Assembly: GCA_018697195.1 (NCBI GenBank)
Contig: CM031864.1
Location: forward strand, 28,529,962-28,593,961
DNA from: Certhia americana
Lineage: Eukaryota; Chordata; Aves; Passeriformes; Certhiidae
DNA length: 64,000 nt
Reading direction: 5' to 3'
Shown: piece after piece, positions 54,001 through 64,000 of the stretch
Position numbering within the stretch: position 1 is the first letter of the stretch
Layout of the letters: each line of letters begins with the position of its first letter
Notes under the pieces: model-generated
What the model was told of the DNA's origin: nothing
The model's input: only the letters and a program-made list of their open reading frames with translations
Databases searched by the model: none
Made by a program: the position numbers and the translations under genes

Positions 54001-57000
54001 TCAGCAATGTGAAGCTTGACTATATTTAAGGGTGTTTAAGGGTGAATATTTCTCCAAATACGGCTGGTGTTGGGAGTGGTATTGTTGTAGTAAGTTTTTA
54101 CTCTTCACCTAAAAAAGGATGGCACAGTGACTGTAACCAGAGAGCTCAAATGTAAATAAGTGTGGAGACAGAGCAGGCTTAGAAGGAAAGCCAAGTCCTA
54201 TCATCTTTCTTTTCTAGGCCAGGGGACAGTTTTGCTAGGGTAGAGGAGCACATCATGGAGGGTTTTGCCCTCTATCCCATCACCTAAACCAGTGAAATCC
54301 ATAACAGCACCAGGAGTAACTTTCCCCAGCACTGATAAGCTTGGTTCACTTTATATGTGATGCTTGAGCTCATCATATCAACCTGTGTTTCAGAAAGATA
54401 TATTCTAAGTCATATTTCTAGAAAAACCCATTCTTTCCTGAAGGTTTGGGATTTTAATGAGGAATTATAAGGTGTTAGAAGCTGCTGTATTTCCACAGCT
54501 GATACATTCTTTTCCAGCCTCAGTTCTGAGCATCAGGAAGTGTTCTACATTATAGAAACCTCAGTTTTACATAAAGTGGTAGGCAGGATTCCTGCTGGAT
54601 GGGTCCCAGCACATGTGTGTTACAATGATAGAGATCTTAGGTTTGCTTTCTTTTTTTTTAAACCATACTGTTATTTCAGTGATTTTGTATAAAATTTATG
54701 ATTCTGAGATGCCTTTTTTTTAAGTTTCTAGAAAGTGAGTGGTGAGTGCAACTTTTACAGCTTCTCTGTTGAGAAGGATGTACTGGAATTACTCCTTATC
54801 CAGAAATACGTGTATTCCCACCTGGCTCTGTGAAGTAACACCCAGTATTGTCTGGTTTTATTGCAGTGAAACTGTTTACATTATTTATGTATCTTATTAC
54901 AGGAACGAAACCATTAAATTCATCTGGGCAATATCGATATTTTCTTAATAAAGTCTCATTTTAGCATTTGGTCAACATCACTCCTTAGGTTAACTTTCAG
55001 TGCCAGCAGTGTTTACATAATACATAAATACACTGGTACCTGTAATAATGTGGTGTTTTACTTCCTGAATTCATTATAAGCTCTTAAGCACTTAATCAAA
55101 TTCCTTCGGATTATCTTGTGCACCCTTTTCTGCAGGCAGGTTTGTGTACCAATTTGATCATCTTTATCTGGGGAGTGCTTTTAACCTGAGCACATACGGC
55201 ACTGTTTGTTCTGCCCTTACAAATTCTGTGGAGTTACATTTGGTTTTGGAAGTGTGGCTTGCGACGTGCTCACATTTCAATGAGTATTAGGGTTTCTTTT
55301 GTTTTAAAGTAGACCCCCAGTAATATTTAATACTCTTGATACAATTACTCTGCATTGCATTGCAGTACCTGCATTTCAGATTTCAGTTCACTCCTGTTTC
55401 TTTACATAGTTATAAAGCTTTCTTTTTTTTTTTACTCTTTTCATTTGTCAACACTTTAGGATACCCAGGAAAAATTATTTTTATTATAAATAGAACATGT
55501 TCTGAATGTATTTGTTTTGGTCTTAAATTCCTCTCCAATCTGTAGTGAGTGCAGTGCATGACTGCACATTGCTGGCTGTTGGCAGGTCCGACACTGAATC
55601 CCTTGTACTGCTCCTTTTCCATGTGTGACCAATTTTTGTGACTTCCATTGCGAAGAAAATCTTTTCTCTCTGCTTAGCTACCCTTACATTCTGCCTGCAT
55701 GCACTGGTATGCGTTTTTAGCCAGATATACTGTTTTTCTCTTGGTTCTCATTAGATATTTTTGATTGTCCAGCTTGCCACTGCAGCAGCAGTTTCTCCTG
55801 ACGTCTGACCGTGGCAGGATCAGAGCCAACAGGGAATGTGACATTGTACATGGTACTTTGAACATTCCTGGCAACTTTAATTTGTTTATTATGAAAGGCG
55901 AAAAAGTGAATAGTTGTGAGATATGAATGCATAAGGAACATGAATGTATGTGTTTATATTTGCACAATCCTTGTATAAATGAGAAAAGTGGATGAGAAAA
56001 TTACCCATTTTAAAGTCTCAATACTTTCAGATAGCCCATTTTATCAAATTCTCTGTCCTGTGATATTTTTGAGGTGTCAGACTTCTCTTTGTCACATAGA
56101 GGGCATGCAGCTGGCAGTTTAGACATATTGTATAGAGGGGGTGACTGCTGGCAGTACATTGGGTTAGATAAACAAACATGCTCTGTTCACGTGTTTTAAA
56201 ATGTAAAAAATCCACCAAATAATTAAGACAAATTGTTGACTTCACATTAGTGAACTGATAATTTCTCTGTAGAAAGAGACTTTCTTGGGTTATGCAGCTT
56301 TTATCTGTAATTTTTTTTTATCTCCTGTAAGCAACTGGTCCAGCTTAGAATTCATGGCAATAAGAACTAGTCAAGCAAATATCCTTTTCTGTGACTCAAA
56401 AATCTCGTGGTTTACCTTGAGCATCAGCACATCCTCTAAGGCTATTTGTAATTACAGCTGCATAGCAGAGTTTGAAAAGGGCTAATACCATACAGCTGGG
56501 TCAAAGCCCTTGTATTATCATGCAGGTTTAAGGTCATCTGAAGGTCTGTGTTGTGATTCTGTGTTTCCTTCTCTGTTGCTTTGTTTCATCTATCTTTTGT
56601 TTAAACATATTTGATTTTTTTTTTTTTTTTAAAGTGTGCAATTAAGAAATCCTTGTGCTTTTGAGAGAGATTGCTGCTGTCAGAAGCCAGAAGAGCCAAC
56701 ATCCATCATGATTTTGGGCCAAGCTGTTATGGATGGAACTCCAGGGAACACCACTTTTGGATTAGGTTTAGAAGTGCTTTGATGTTTTTCTAGATTCCAA
56801 CTATATGAATCAGAACTTTGTGAAGCTTTCATTTGGATTTAAAAATACAGGAAAAATGAGATAAAGAAACTTCTTCCTATTATTCATGATTTGTACTTTT
56901 TTCTGTAATAAGCATTTAAATCAGGATTAAACCAAACTGGAAAACTCACAGGAGTGACATATATAATATAAAATCTACTCTGCTCTTCCCTTTAAGTTAA

Positions 57001-57417
57001 ACACAGTGTAGTCCCAGTTGTGTGGATTCTTCAAGAACTGAGCGTATCCTTGGAAATCCTTAGGTGTCAGGTGTCTGTGAAACCTGAGGGCTCAGTCTGG
57101 AAAAGAAAACCAGCAGCAAATTCCTTCCAAATTTGAAATTTTGGCTGTGTTAGCAATCAGAATAGGCAAGGGCAAAAGAATTGGTTGTGAGATTCTGTGG
57201 TAAAACTGCAAGGAGTATGGATCTTTACTGTTGCATGACAGGAATATTCGTATTCCTCTTTCCTGACCATTTCGAGAAAATGTTGGAAAATTTTATAACT
57301 TCACAAAACAAAAGCGTCAAAAGCCATCAAAGTCATGTACTATCTCCTTTCTTTCTTATTCTTACACTAGAATAAGAAGCCAGAGGTTGCCAGGTGTTTT
57401 TGCTCAGTTTCAGCAGT
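54001..57417. other. AT-rich intergenic DNA
   Basis: No gene was recognised. A lone AATAAA (54947-54952) follows a T-rich acceptor-like stretch, and a 16-T run lies at 56615-56630. Neither is enough to call a transcript. Confidence 0.5.
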
Positions 57418-57680
57418 GTAATGGCTACATCCATCCTGTAGCTGGGCGCCTGCTCAGCCCAGGACAGGTCTGAGCCTGCTTGGGAGACCGGCCACGCCTC
57501 CAAGGCTCGGTGTTTACGCCTTGGGAATAAAGCTGCGTTGGAGTTCTTGCACAGCATTTTAGTGCAGGCCTGGGCTGTTCCTCTGCCAGCGCTAAGCACA
57601 GCCACGCTGCTGCCCAGACCATGGTAGACATCCCAGCCGTGATTCCTCCGCAGCCGGTGGAGGTGTTCTCACTTACACTG
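57418..57680 (+). mobile_element. Possible solo LTR remnant
   Basis: A GC-rich block in AT-rich DNA begins TGTAATGG and contains TTGGGAATAAAGCTGCGTTG with a poly(A) signal at about 57526. It ends near CTTACA. This layout (TG start, central AATAAA, CA end) resembles a retroviral LTR. I see no matching target-site duplication and no coding remains. The call is weak and the family is not identified. Confidence 0.25.
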
Positions 57681-60600
57681 CGACCACTGCAAAGGTGCCA
57701 GGTGGGAAATGGAGTTTGGCAGCGGCAATCCTGCCCCAAGAGGATACCGTTGAGTATCACAGGATAAAGCCAAGCAGTTGTAAAGCTGTTTGGCTCCAGA
57801 AGGATTTCCCAGTGTCAGGGGAGCTCTGGAAAGGGTACAGCTGTGTACACAGCTGGGAAGTACCCTCATTTCTCCAACACAGGAAAGGGCATGGAGGGAA
57901 AAGGGCATAGCTGGAGCACTGCTGCATTCTGCAGCTTCCCTGGGGACACTGCAGCTAAACAACTTTAATTTGCTCCTTGGGTCCCATCTGCTGTCTGGAC
58001 GTGAGGAATCAAGTCATCATTGAGAGAGGCCTGTCTGTTGTGTGGGAATAGATGGGACAACATGGCAGGGCTAGGTCACAGGTGTCTAGACAAGCGCACT
58101 GGGCTGCCACGACTTGGTGTGCTCAGATCTTGCTCAGCAGTGAGGCTCTGCAATGCCAAAGGGTTCAGAGGTAGAAAATTCTTCCTTGATGTCCAGCCTG
58201 CTCCTCTGAGCAGAGAGGAGAGTGAGCAAGCTCAGTGGGTTGCCAAGTGAAATGCAGTTGTATCAGATTGGAGACACTCTAAATCTGATTGTCTCTTTAA
58301 CAAGCTCAAAAATTCAACATTTATGGAATTGGAAAATTAATTAGGTTAACACGATGTGTGATCTGTGAGACAGTTCTGTTGTTTGGAGTCCAAGAACTAT
58401 TTGTATTTATTTTCTGGCAAACATTATACATTGTCATGGATAATTCTTTTGAGTGTTTCAAGTATGTCTGCCTCCCTTATTTGTACCATGAAATCCCTGG
58501 TGGAAAATTAAAATGATTTAAAAAATGGTGGTGGCTTAGAGAGTGGAGCTGGGTATGTCCACAGGTCTTCATGAAGTGCCACACAATACAGATCATCAAC
58601 TGCTACTTATGTGAAGGTATAACTAGCCAAGTGCCTTGTTCCAATTTTAAATGAAATGGATTAGATTAAACCACCTTCACTATCTTATTTTGCTGTATTA
58701 AATAATACAAAAGATGTAATTATCACTAGCAATTTTCTTATGGGAAATCCTTTTATGCAAAGGGATTCATCAGAATAATTGTACTAAAGACAATTTATTG
58801 GGAAAATTATTTGGGTAATTTCCAAAAGAGTTAATGGGAAGGAAGATTTCTTTGAATTAAGATTCCATAGATTTTGACTTCCTAAAAATCGGCATTTTCC
58901 CTGTTCCATTTGGAGGAACTTATTTTAGACAGTCTTCTGCTCTAATGTGCAGATTTTGTCGCTTGGTTAGAGATGCTTCACGTCCTGATCACTCCTGATA
59001 CCCATTCCTGATATAGGAATGGGTAGTCAATTAAAAATGTACATGCACTGAGTTTTATGCATGCATAAAATCTAGAAGCTTGGAATAGATTTATTTTATG
59101 TTTGGTGAAAGAGGGAGTCACACACCTCTGTTTTGCTTAGAATGCTTTTTACTTAAGTAATTTTTCTCTTCAGCATTGTATTAAAGCCTGTATTTCCAGA
59201 CTCCTGACCTAAGTAAAAAAGCATTAGCTTTTTTGTCACAATCTCACAAGTTACCAGTCTCACTGAGATGGTTGAGATCTGGGAATAAAAGGCCCAAACA
59301 CAGCTGTGTTGAAAACAGCACAGTGGCTTTTTCAAAGGGCTTCACCTGCAAAATTGGTATTCTTGTGACCTCTGAGATCCAGATGCTATTTTCCGAGTTC
59401 AACTCAAGGTCTCTTATGTGTTCTTAAAGGGTTTTAGTAATATAGGGTTCTGATCCTCAGTTTTGTTCCTCCTACTTCACTATATTATAACTGAGACTCT
59501 GGAGAACAAGATGCCCTGGGAGAGGGAGGCCGTGACCTGCAAGATGACAATCAATGGCACCTGGCAGCCAGTTGAGGCCCCCCCCAAGTCCCTTGGGTGA
59601 CTTGCTGTCACTGGAGAGGCTCCAACCTCAGATTTCTAACCCAGGACCTCTCGAGTCAAAATGTTGCTTACCTCATTTAATCACCAAATCACACTGCCAT
59701 GCTGCTGATGTGGGTAAAGCAAAATGAGTTTATTTATGTGCTTGGAGGGTTTTTTTTCCTAGTTTGAGGACTGTGACTTTCTTTCACGGGAATCACTAAG
59801 GGGTTTTGAGAAATAAGTTTTAAAATGCCTGTTGACATTTCAAGGATGTTTGCGCTACTCTGATGCTGAGTTTCTGCTTAACTTAAAACTCTTTGTTAAT
59901 ACCTCGGGACTTCTGTAGCATAGTAAATCTACCACCTAGAGAAACCATTCTATTGCTGCTCCTGTCAGTGTCATTAGGTGAGCTCAGTGGGGCGGGTGAC
60001 ACCAAATGGCGCTCTGTGTTTCCCAAGTGAAAACCTGATGGAACATGCTCCCAGCCAGGAGCCTGTGTCAAGGCGAGCATTAAGCAATGAGATGTGACAG
60101 TGGCTGTAATGCCAGGATATCCCTGTGCAGGCACAGGGAGTTGCTGGGCACTGGGCTGACAGCCCGACCTGACAAATGGTCTGTTTCCTGACAGCCTTTC
60201 TCTGCATACACAAAAAAAGCTGCAATGTAAATAGGCAGAAGTAGAGCTTTCTCAAAAACTCTCACGAATTTTTATGTCAATGATTTTTTTTCCAGACTTC
60301 TCTCACTCTTCAGTAAGTTTCAGGGTTGATTTTTCTTTTGATCAATCAGAAGAGACAAGGGAACAAAATTAATAATTAAAAAATCTGTGGAAAGTACCTT
60401 GACATTGTAAGCGGAGGGGAAAGATGATTGCAAGATGTCTCCCAATTCTAAGACTCCCCGTGAAAAAAAATCTTTATTTGCAAATTCAAGATTCTTGGAA
60501 ACTCCGCAGATATTGCAAAGAATGGTGAAGAAAACAGCAGTACTGTTCAGCAAGATTCTTTTGCACCTTTTAACTGCCTCACATAACAGGGATAGCAGAC

Positions 60601-63600
60601 ACGGCTGCTCTGGGAAGCATCTCTTCCACATCCATATTCTTCCCTCTTTGCATGAATGTGTGTGGGAGGGGGGATTAGTGCATGGCCATATGGGAGGGAG
60701 CTCAGGCAGAACAGTTTCTTACTGAGCTCCACTGCAGGAGCCATGGAAAGCAAAGGGAGCAGGAAATGATGGAGGAGGGGACAGGGCTCCAATGACACTT
60801 AATGGAAGGGATGCAGAAATCCCCTGGGGAGCTGAGGGGCTGAGGACATGGAGGGTGTGACCCTTCCATATGTCTCACAGACCCCAACTGGAGAGGCAGC
60901 TTAAGTAATTTATCAGTGTGAACTCCAGAATGTATTTTTTCTACTTCATGGGATTTTCCACTGGACATGAAGGAGAAGCATGTGCATTACTTAATAGGAA
61001 AGTAAAATTAAGGTTTGGCTGGTTGATAGTTTTTGTGTAAATCAGTAGGATGGGATCATAGCTTTATGTTCGTAATGTGTTAAAGTGGGGAATCAGCTAC
61101 TTTTAACAACATCAGTCCTCCTTCTGGGTACCAAGAGCCTGGATACTCCAAATATGAAGGGTCAGGGAGGGGGTGGGTTGTGTGGGAGCAATCAGGACTT
61201 TATACTCTCCTTGTTCCATTTCTCCAGAATCAAATTCTCTTCCACATTTCTGAGGCAGCTGCAGACTTACTGACCTTGCATTCAATCAGTGACCCATCAG
61301 AACTGCTTAGTTTAAGAGAGCTGTCCTTAAACCAGCATTCATCCTTCTGGCCAGAACTTCCCCATGGAAAAACCCCAATGCTCAAATGAGGCCCAGCTTT
61401 TCATCTATAGAAGGAAATGTCAGTGACAGAATTCTTCAGATTGTCTCAGATCAACAAAAGAGAGAGGTCCTGCTGAAATCTGACATATCCTCTGGGATCT
61501 GTGGGAGTCAAGGACAGTTTTCCCCGGGCAGGCAGCTTTTCCAGCCAGCTCCCTAACTGCACAGTCTTTCTCTGAGACACTACATGGGAACTGTGTAGAA
61601 GAGATAATACGGTCCTCTGCCAATTAATTTTTCCTGGCATGTTTCCATGGGCCTGAAGAGCAGAAAACATGTGAAGAAGTAGGAGGGAAGATCTAGCCCT
61701 GTGTATTTTCCTGAAAGGTAGCTCTGTTCCACACAGCTGCTAGTTGTTCTCTCCCTTTATATTTTTCCTAATAAAAAAGAGAAGCATGAAGTTACTTAAT
61801 TATTTTCCTAAGGATGTTTTCTGAGCTATTATGCATATTCTGTTATTGCTTTGCAAATGTTGCCTGTTTTATGGCACAGTGGCATTTTTATTCCCTTTAT
61901 TCTCACAGGTCAGTAGACCAGCTAGGAAGTCAAATTGCCCTCATTCTGTTCTGCTTACGAAAGATAAGAGCTGGGAACTGGGTAATATCTCCTCAGTGTA
62001 CTTCTGTAAGCATCCATCGAACTTGCTGCCTTTCCTCATAGCTCATTGTGCAGCTGGGTTAAATACCTGTCTCCAGTTACTTAATAGAAAGAAACCAGCA
62101 GAAGAGATTTATTAAATTGAAAGGGAAAAGTCCAGAAAGATGTCTCCTACCTGTAGGGATTGGAACATAAGAACTTACCTCAAACGGGATTAGAGGATAC
62201 AAGGAAGAAGACCTTTTTTTCTAAGATCCTATCTTAACGTTCTTTTTCCAAATACACAGTGACATAAATTTTGCATAAGTTTATGCTCATTCTCTCTGCC
62301 TCCAAGCAAAATTGATGCAGTCTGACTTTTTAATAATCTATTATAAATAACTGGTCATAAGTCCCCCCAAATACTAGAACGAAGGCATAATGAATTTGAA
62401 CTTTATGTAAAATAGAAAAAGGAGAGAGATTTCTCTAGTGAATCAACAGTAAGGCTTGCATAGTCAGTATATTGTTATTATACAGGTATGTGTCTGACCA
62501 TTAAAAAAATCTTCCAAATTTGTTTCCTTTGTTGAACTATTTGTTCTCTGGCACAGAGTCCCAGAGCCAAAGTACACTGCATTAATATGCAGTTAAAGAG
62601 AGTAGAAACTCACTACCTGCAGATGTGTGTACCTACAAGTGTATTGGCCTCCTGGTGGAGGATGATGATGATAATGATAATGAAGGGAAGAAATTTGTCT
62701 CTCGTTCTCAGTAACATCAATAGAACAAAGCACTTAAACACACTATTTCTAGTTTCTCTTGTTTTACAGCCTTCTCTTGTAGTTCTTTTAAATTCTTCTT
62801 CATAATCCTCTTTTAGTTTTTTTATATGGATTTTAAGCCAGAAGGCAAAATGCAAAATAGTGTTTAAGCTAAGGATCTATTGCTAAAAATATTATCATAT
62901 TTTCATGTTTTCCATATGCTCTGTTTAATTATATAGTACTTGTATCTTATTCAATTTTTGTTGTATGCCCATAATTAAGCAAACTGCTTGATTTTAAGTT
63001 CATCTTCTAAAGTCTGCTCCCAACACCACATCTACATTATATCATATTTCTCTTATCTGAATAAACCCCATCTGAGCTGCTGTTGATTGAGACAGAGGTT
63101 CCCAAATTCAGTTTGTTTGAACAGTATGCAGAAGTCCAGAAGAATGGTCCTTGTGAAGGACGGTTGGAAAACTCTAATTTCTGACTCAAGTTCACTATGT
63201 GCCTCTTCAATCTTCTCTACTGATAATTAAGAGTTTTTTGAGATACATCTAAAACACAAAGCATCGAAAAACAATGTAGCTTATTTACCCTTCTTCAGGG
63301 AGAACAAGATAACAAATTGGTCCAATTTTAGTTGCTGTTTATAATATGCTGAAAAGTGTTCGGATTGCAGGTTGGCAAAAGCGCTGTCATAAACTGTGGT
63401 GTAGAATAAACTACTCCAATCCTGCGTTATGTCAGAATAATTGGTGGGAAAGTATTTTCTCCTGCAGGTCTCAAAGGGTAATTTATAATGAATGTCTAGT
63501 TTTTCAGGGTGTAACAATACTCCTTTGAGTCTCAGGTATGTGTTTTTTTCAGATATTATATGACATACAGAAGTAGCTGGAGAAGACATCTTAAAGTGAT

Positions 63601-64000
63601 GAAATTAGATTTTAGCAGTGTTGTTGCATGTTTACTTGTAATGTATTTGTAGAAAGTGTTAGCCACAAACTGTAAGAAACTCTGTTTACAAATCAGTATC
63701 ATGGATTAGGCTCATTGTCCTCTTGATGGATGGGTCCTCTTTTGAAAAGTAAGAGAAAACTCTGGAAATAGAGATTTCATCCTCTCACAGAGTCAGCATG
63801 TCTCTTGTTTAGGTTTGTAAGACTCAGATTTCAATATTCAAATAAGTATTTTAATTTTTCCAAGGATCTTAATGGGAAAAGATGATATGTAAATGATAAT
63901 TAGCTTATACACGTCAGGCCACAGACTCAATCAGACTGCAGTAAAACTTTAGGTGAACACCAGCTAAAGTACAGCCATTGTGTTTTCAAAATTTGCTTGC
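57681..64000. other. AT-rich intergenic DNA
   Basis: No gene was recognised with confidence. A possible CR1-like scrap lies near 58170-58230 and an 11-bp inverted repeat at 58999-59025. A small GC-rich piece lies at about 59515-59600, a GAT/ATA microsatellite at about 62660-62685, and an unexplained 102-codon minus-strand ORF at 63281-63589. Confidence 0.5.
58999..59025. repeat. Inverted repeat with 11-bp arms and 5-base loop
   Basis: TACCCATTCCT (58999-59009) and AGGAATGGGTA (59015-59025) are exact reverse complements around GATAT. An RNA hairpin is possible. No flanking pairing extends it. Confidence 0.85.

Noticed and set aside
58165..58230. CR1-like words (aaaattcttccttgatgtccagcc)
   Set aside because: Suggestive of an internal CR1 segment, but too short and isolated to call without a repeat library.
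40036..64000. Search for the expected neighbour RALGPS2 or other known genes downstream
   Set aside because: I looked for RasGEF/PH-type protein blocks of RALGPS2 in all frames and saw none, so the neighbour presumably starts beyond the window.
1..64000. tRNA, rRNA, CRISPR, operon or phage-like structures
   Set aside because: No tRNA-like cloverleaf, no rRNA core sequence and no regularly spaced direct repeats were seen. The window is ordinary eukaryotic DNA.

Overview
This window is vertebrate nuclear DNA, almost certainly from a bird. It contains a multi-exon gene with GT-AG introns. It also contains fragments of CR1 retroposons, the typical avian/reptilian LINE: a clear one on the minus strand at about 24572-24831 and shorter ones near 23980 and 2095. 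There is no prokaryotic gene organisation, CRISPR array or phage module.

The one gene I can support is the 3' part of RASAL2 (nGAP), a SynGAP-family Ras GTPase-activating protein, on the + strand. Fourteen coding exons lie between 2798 and 35286. Their phases match at every junction and give 1,095 codons plus a TAA stop. The chain begins at the family's basic N-terminal segment ([10 protein letters not shown]...). It runs through the end of the PH-like region, the C2 domain and the complete RasGAP domain, which has the arginine finger in LIFRENT and the FLR motif. A long Ser-rich disordered segment and a C-terminal coiled coil follow, and the protein ends ...GEFKNSSF. The first coding exons of the long isoforms must lie upstream of position 1. 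A second possible N-terminus is encoded inside the gene: a short exon at 5809-5870 has an in-frame upstream stop, a good Kozak context, a GTAAGT donor and the right phase to join the exon at 11585.

Layout: 1-2797, upstream intron. 2798-35286, exons and introns of RASAL2, with one large central exon for the Ser-rich region (25156-26017). 35287 to about 40035, a long 3'UTR closing with a good poly(A) signal at 40009-40014. About 40036-64000, AT-rich intergenic DNA in which I find no convincing gene, only simple repeats, a GC-rich patch just downstream of the gene, a possible LTR remnant, and a few inverted repeats or ORFs that need outside data.

I did not find a previously undescribed system. 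The most interesting signals concern isoform control of RASAL2. They are the possible internal first exon, a perfect in-frame 5' splice site inside the Ser-rich exon (its use would remove exactly 246 codons), and in-frame tandem acceptors at two exons. There is also an intronic cluster of two AP-1 sites next to an 8-2-8 palindrome.
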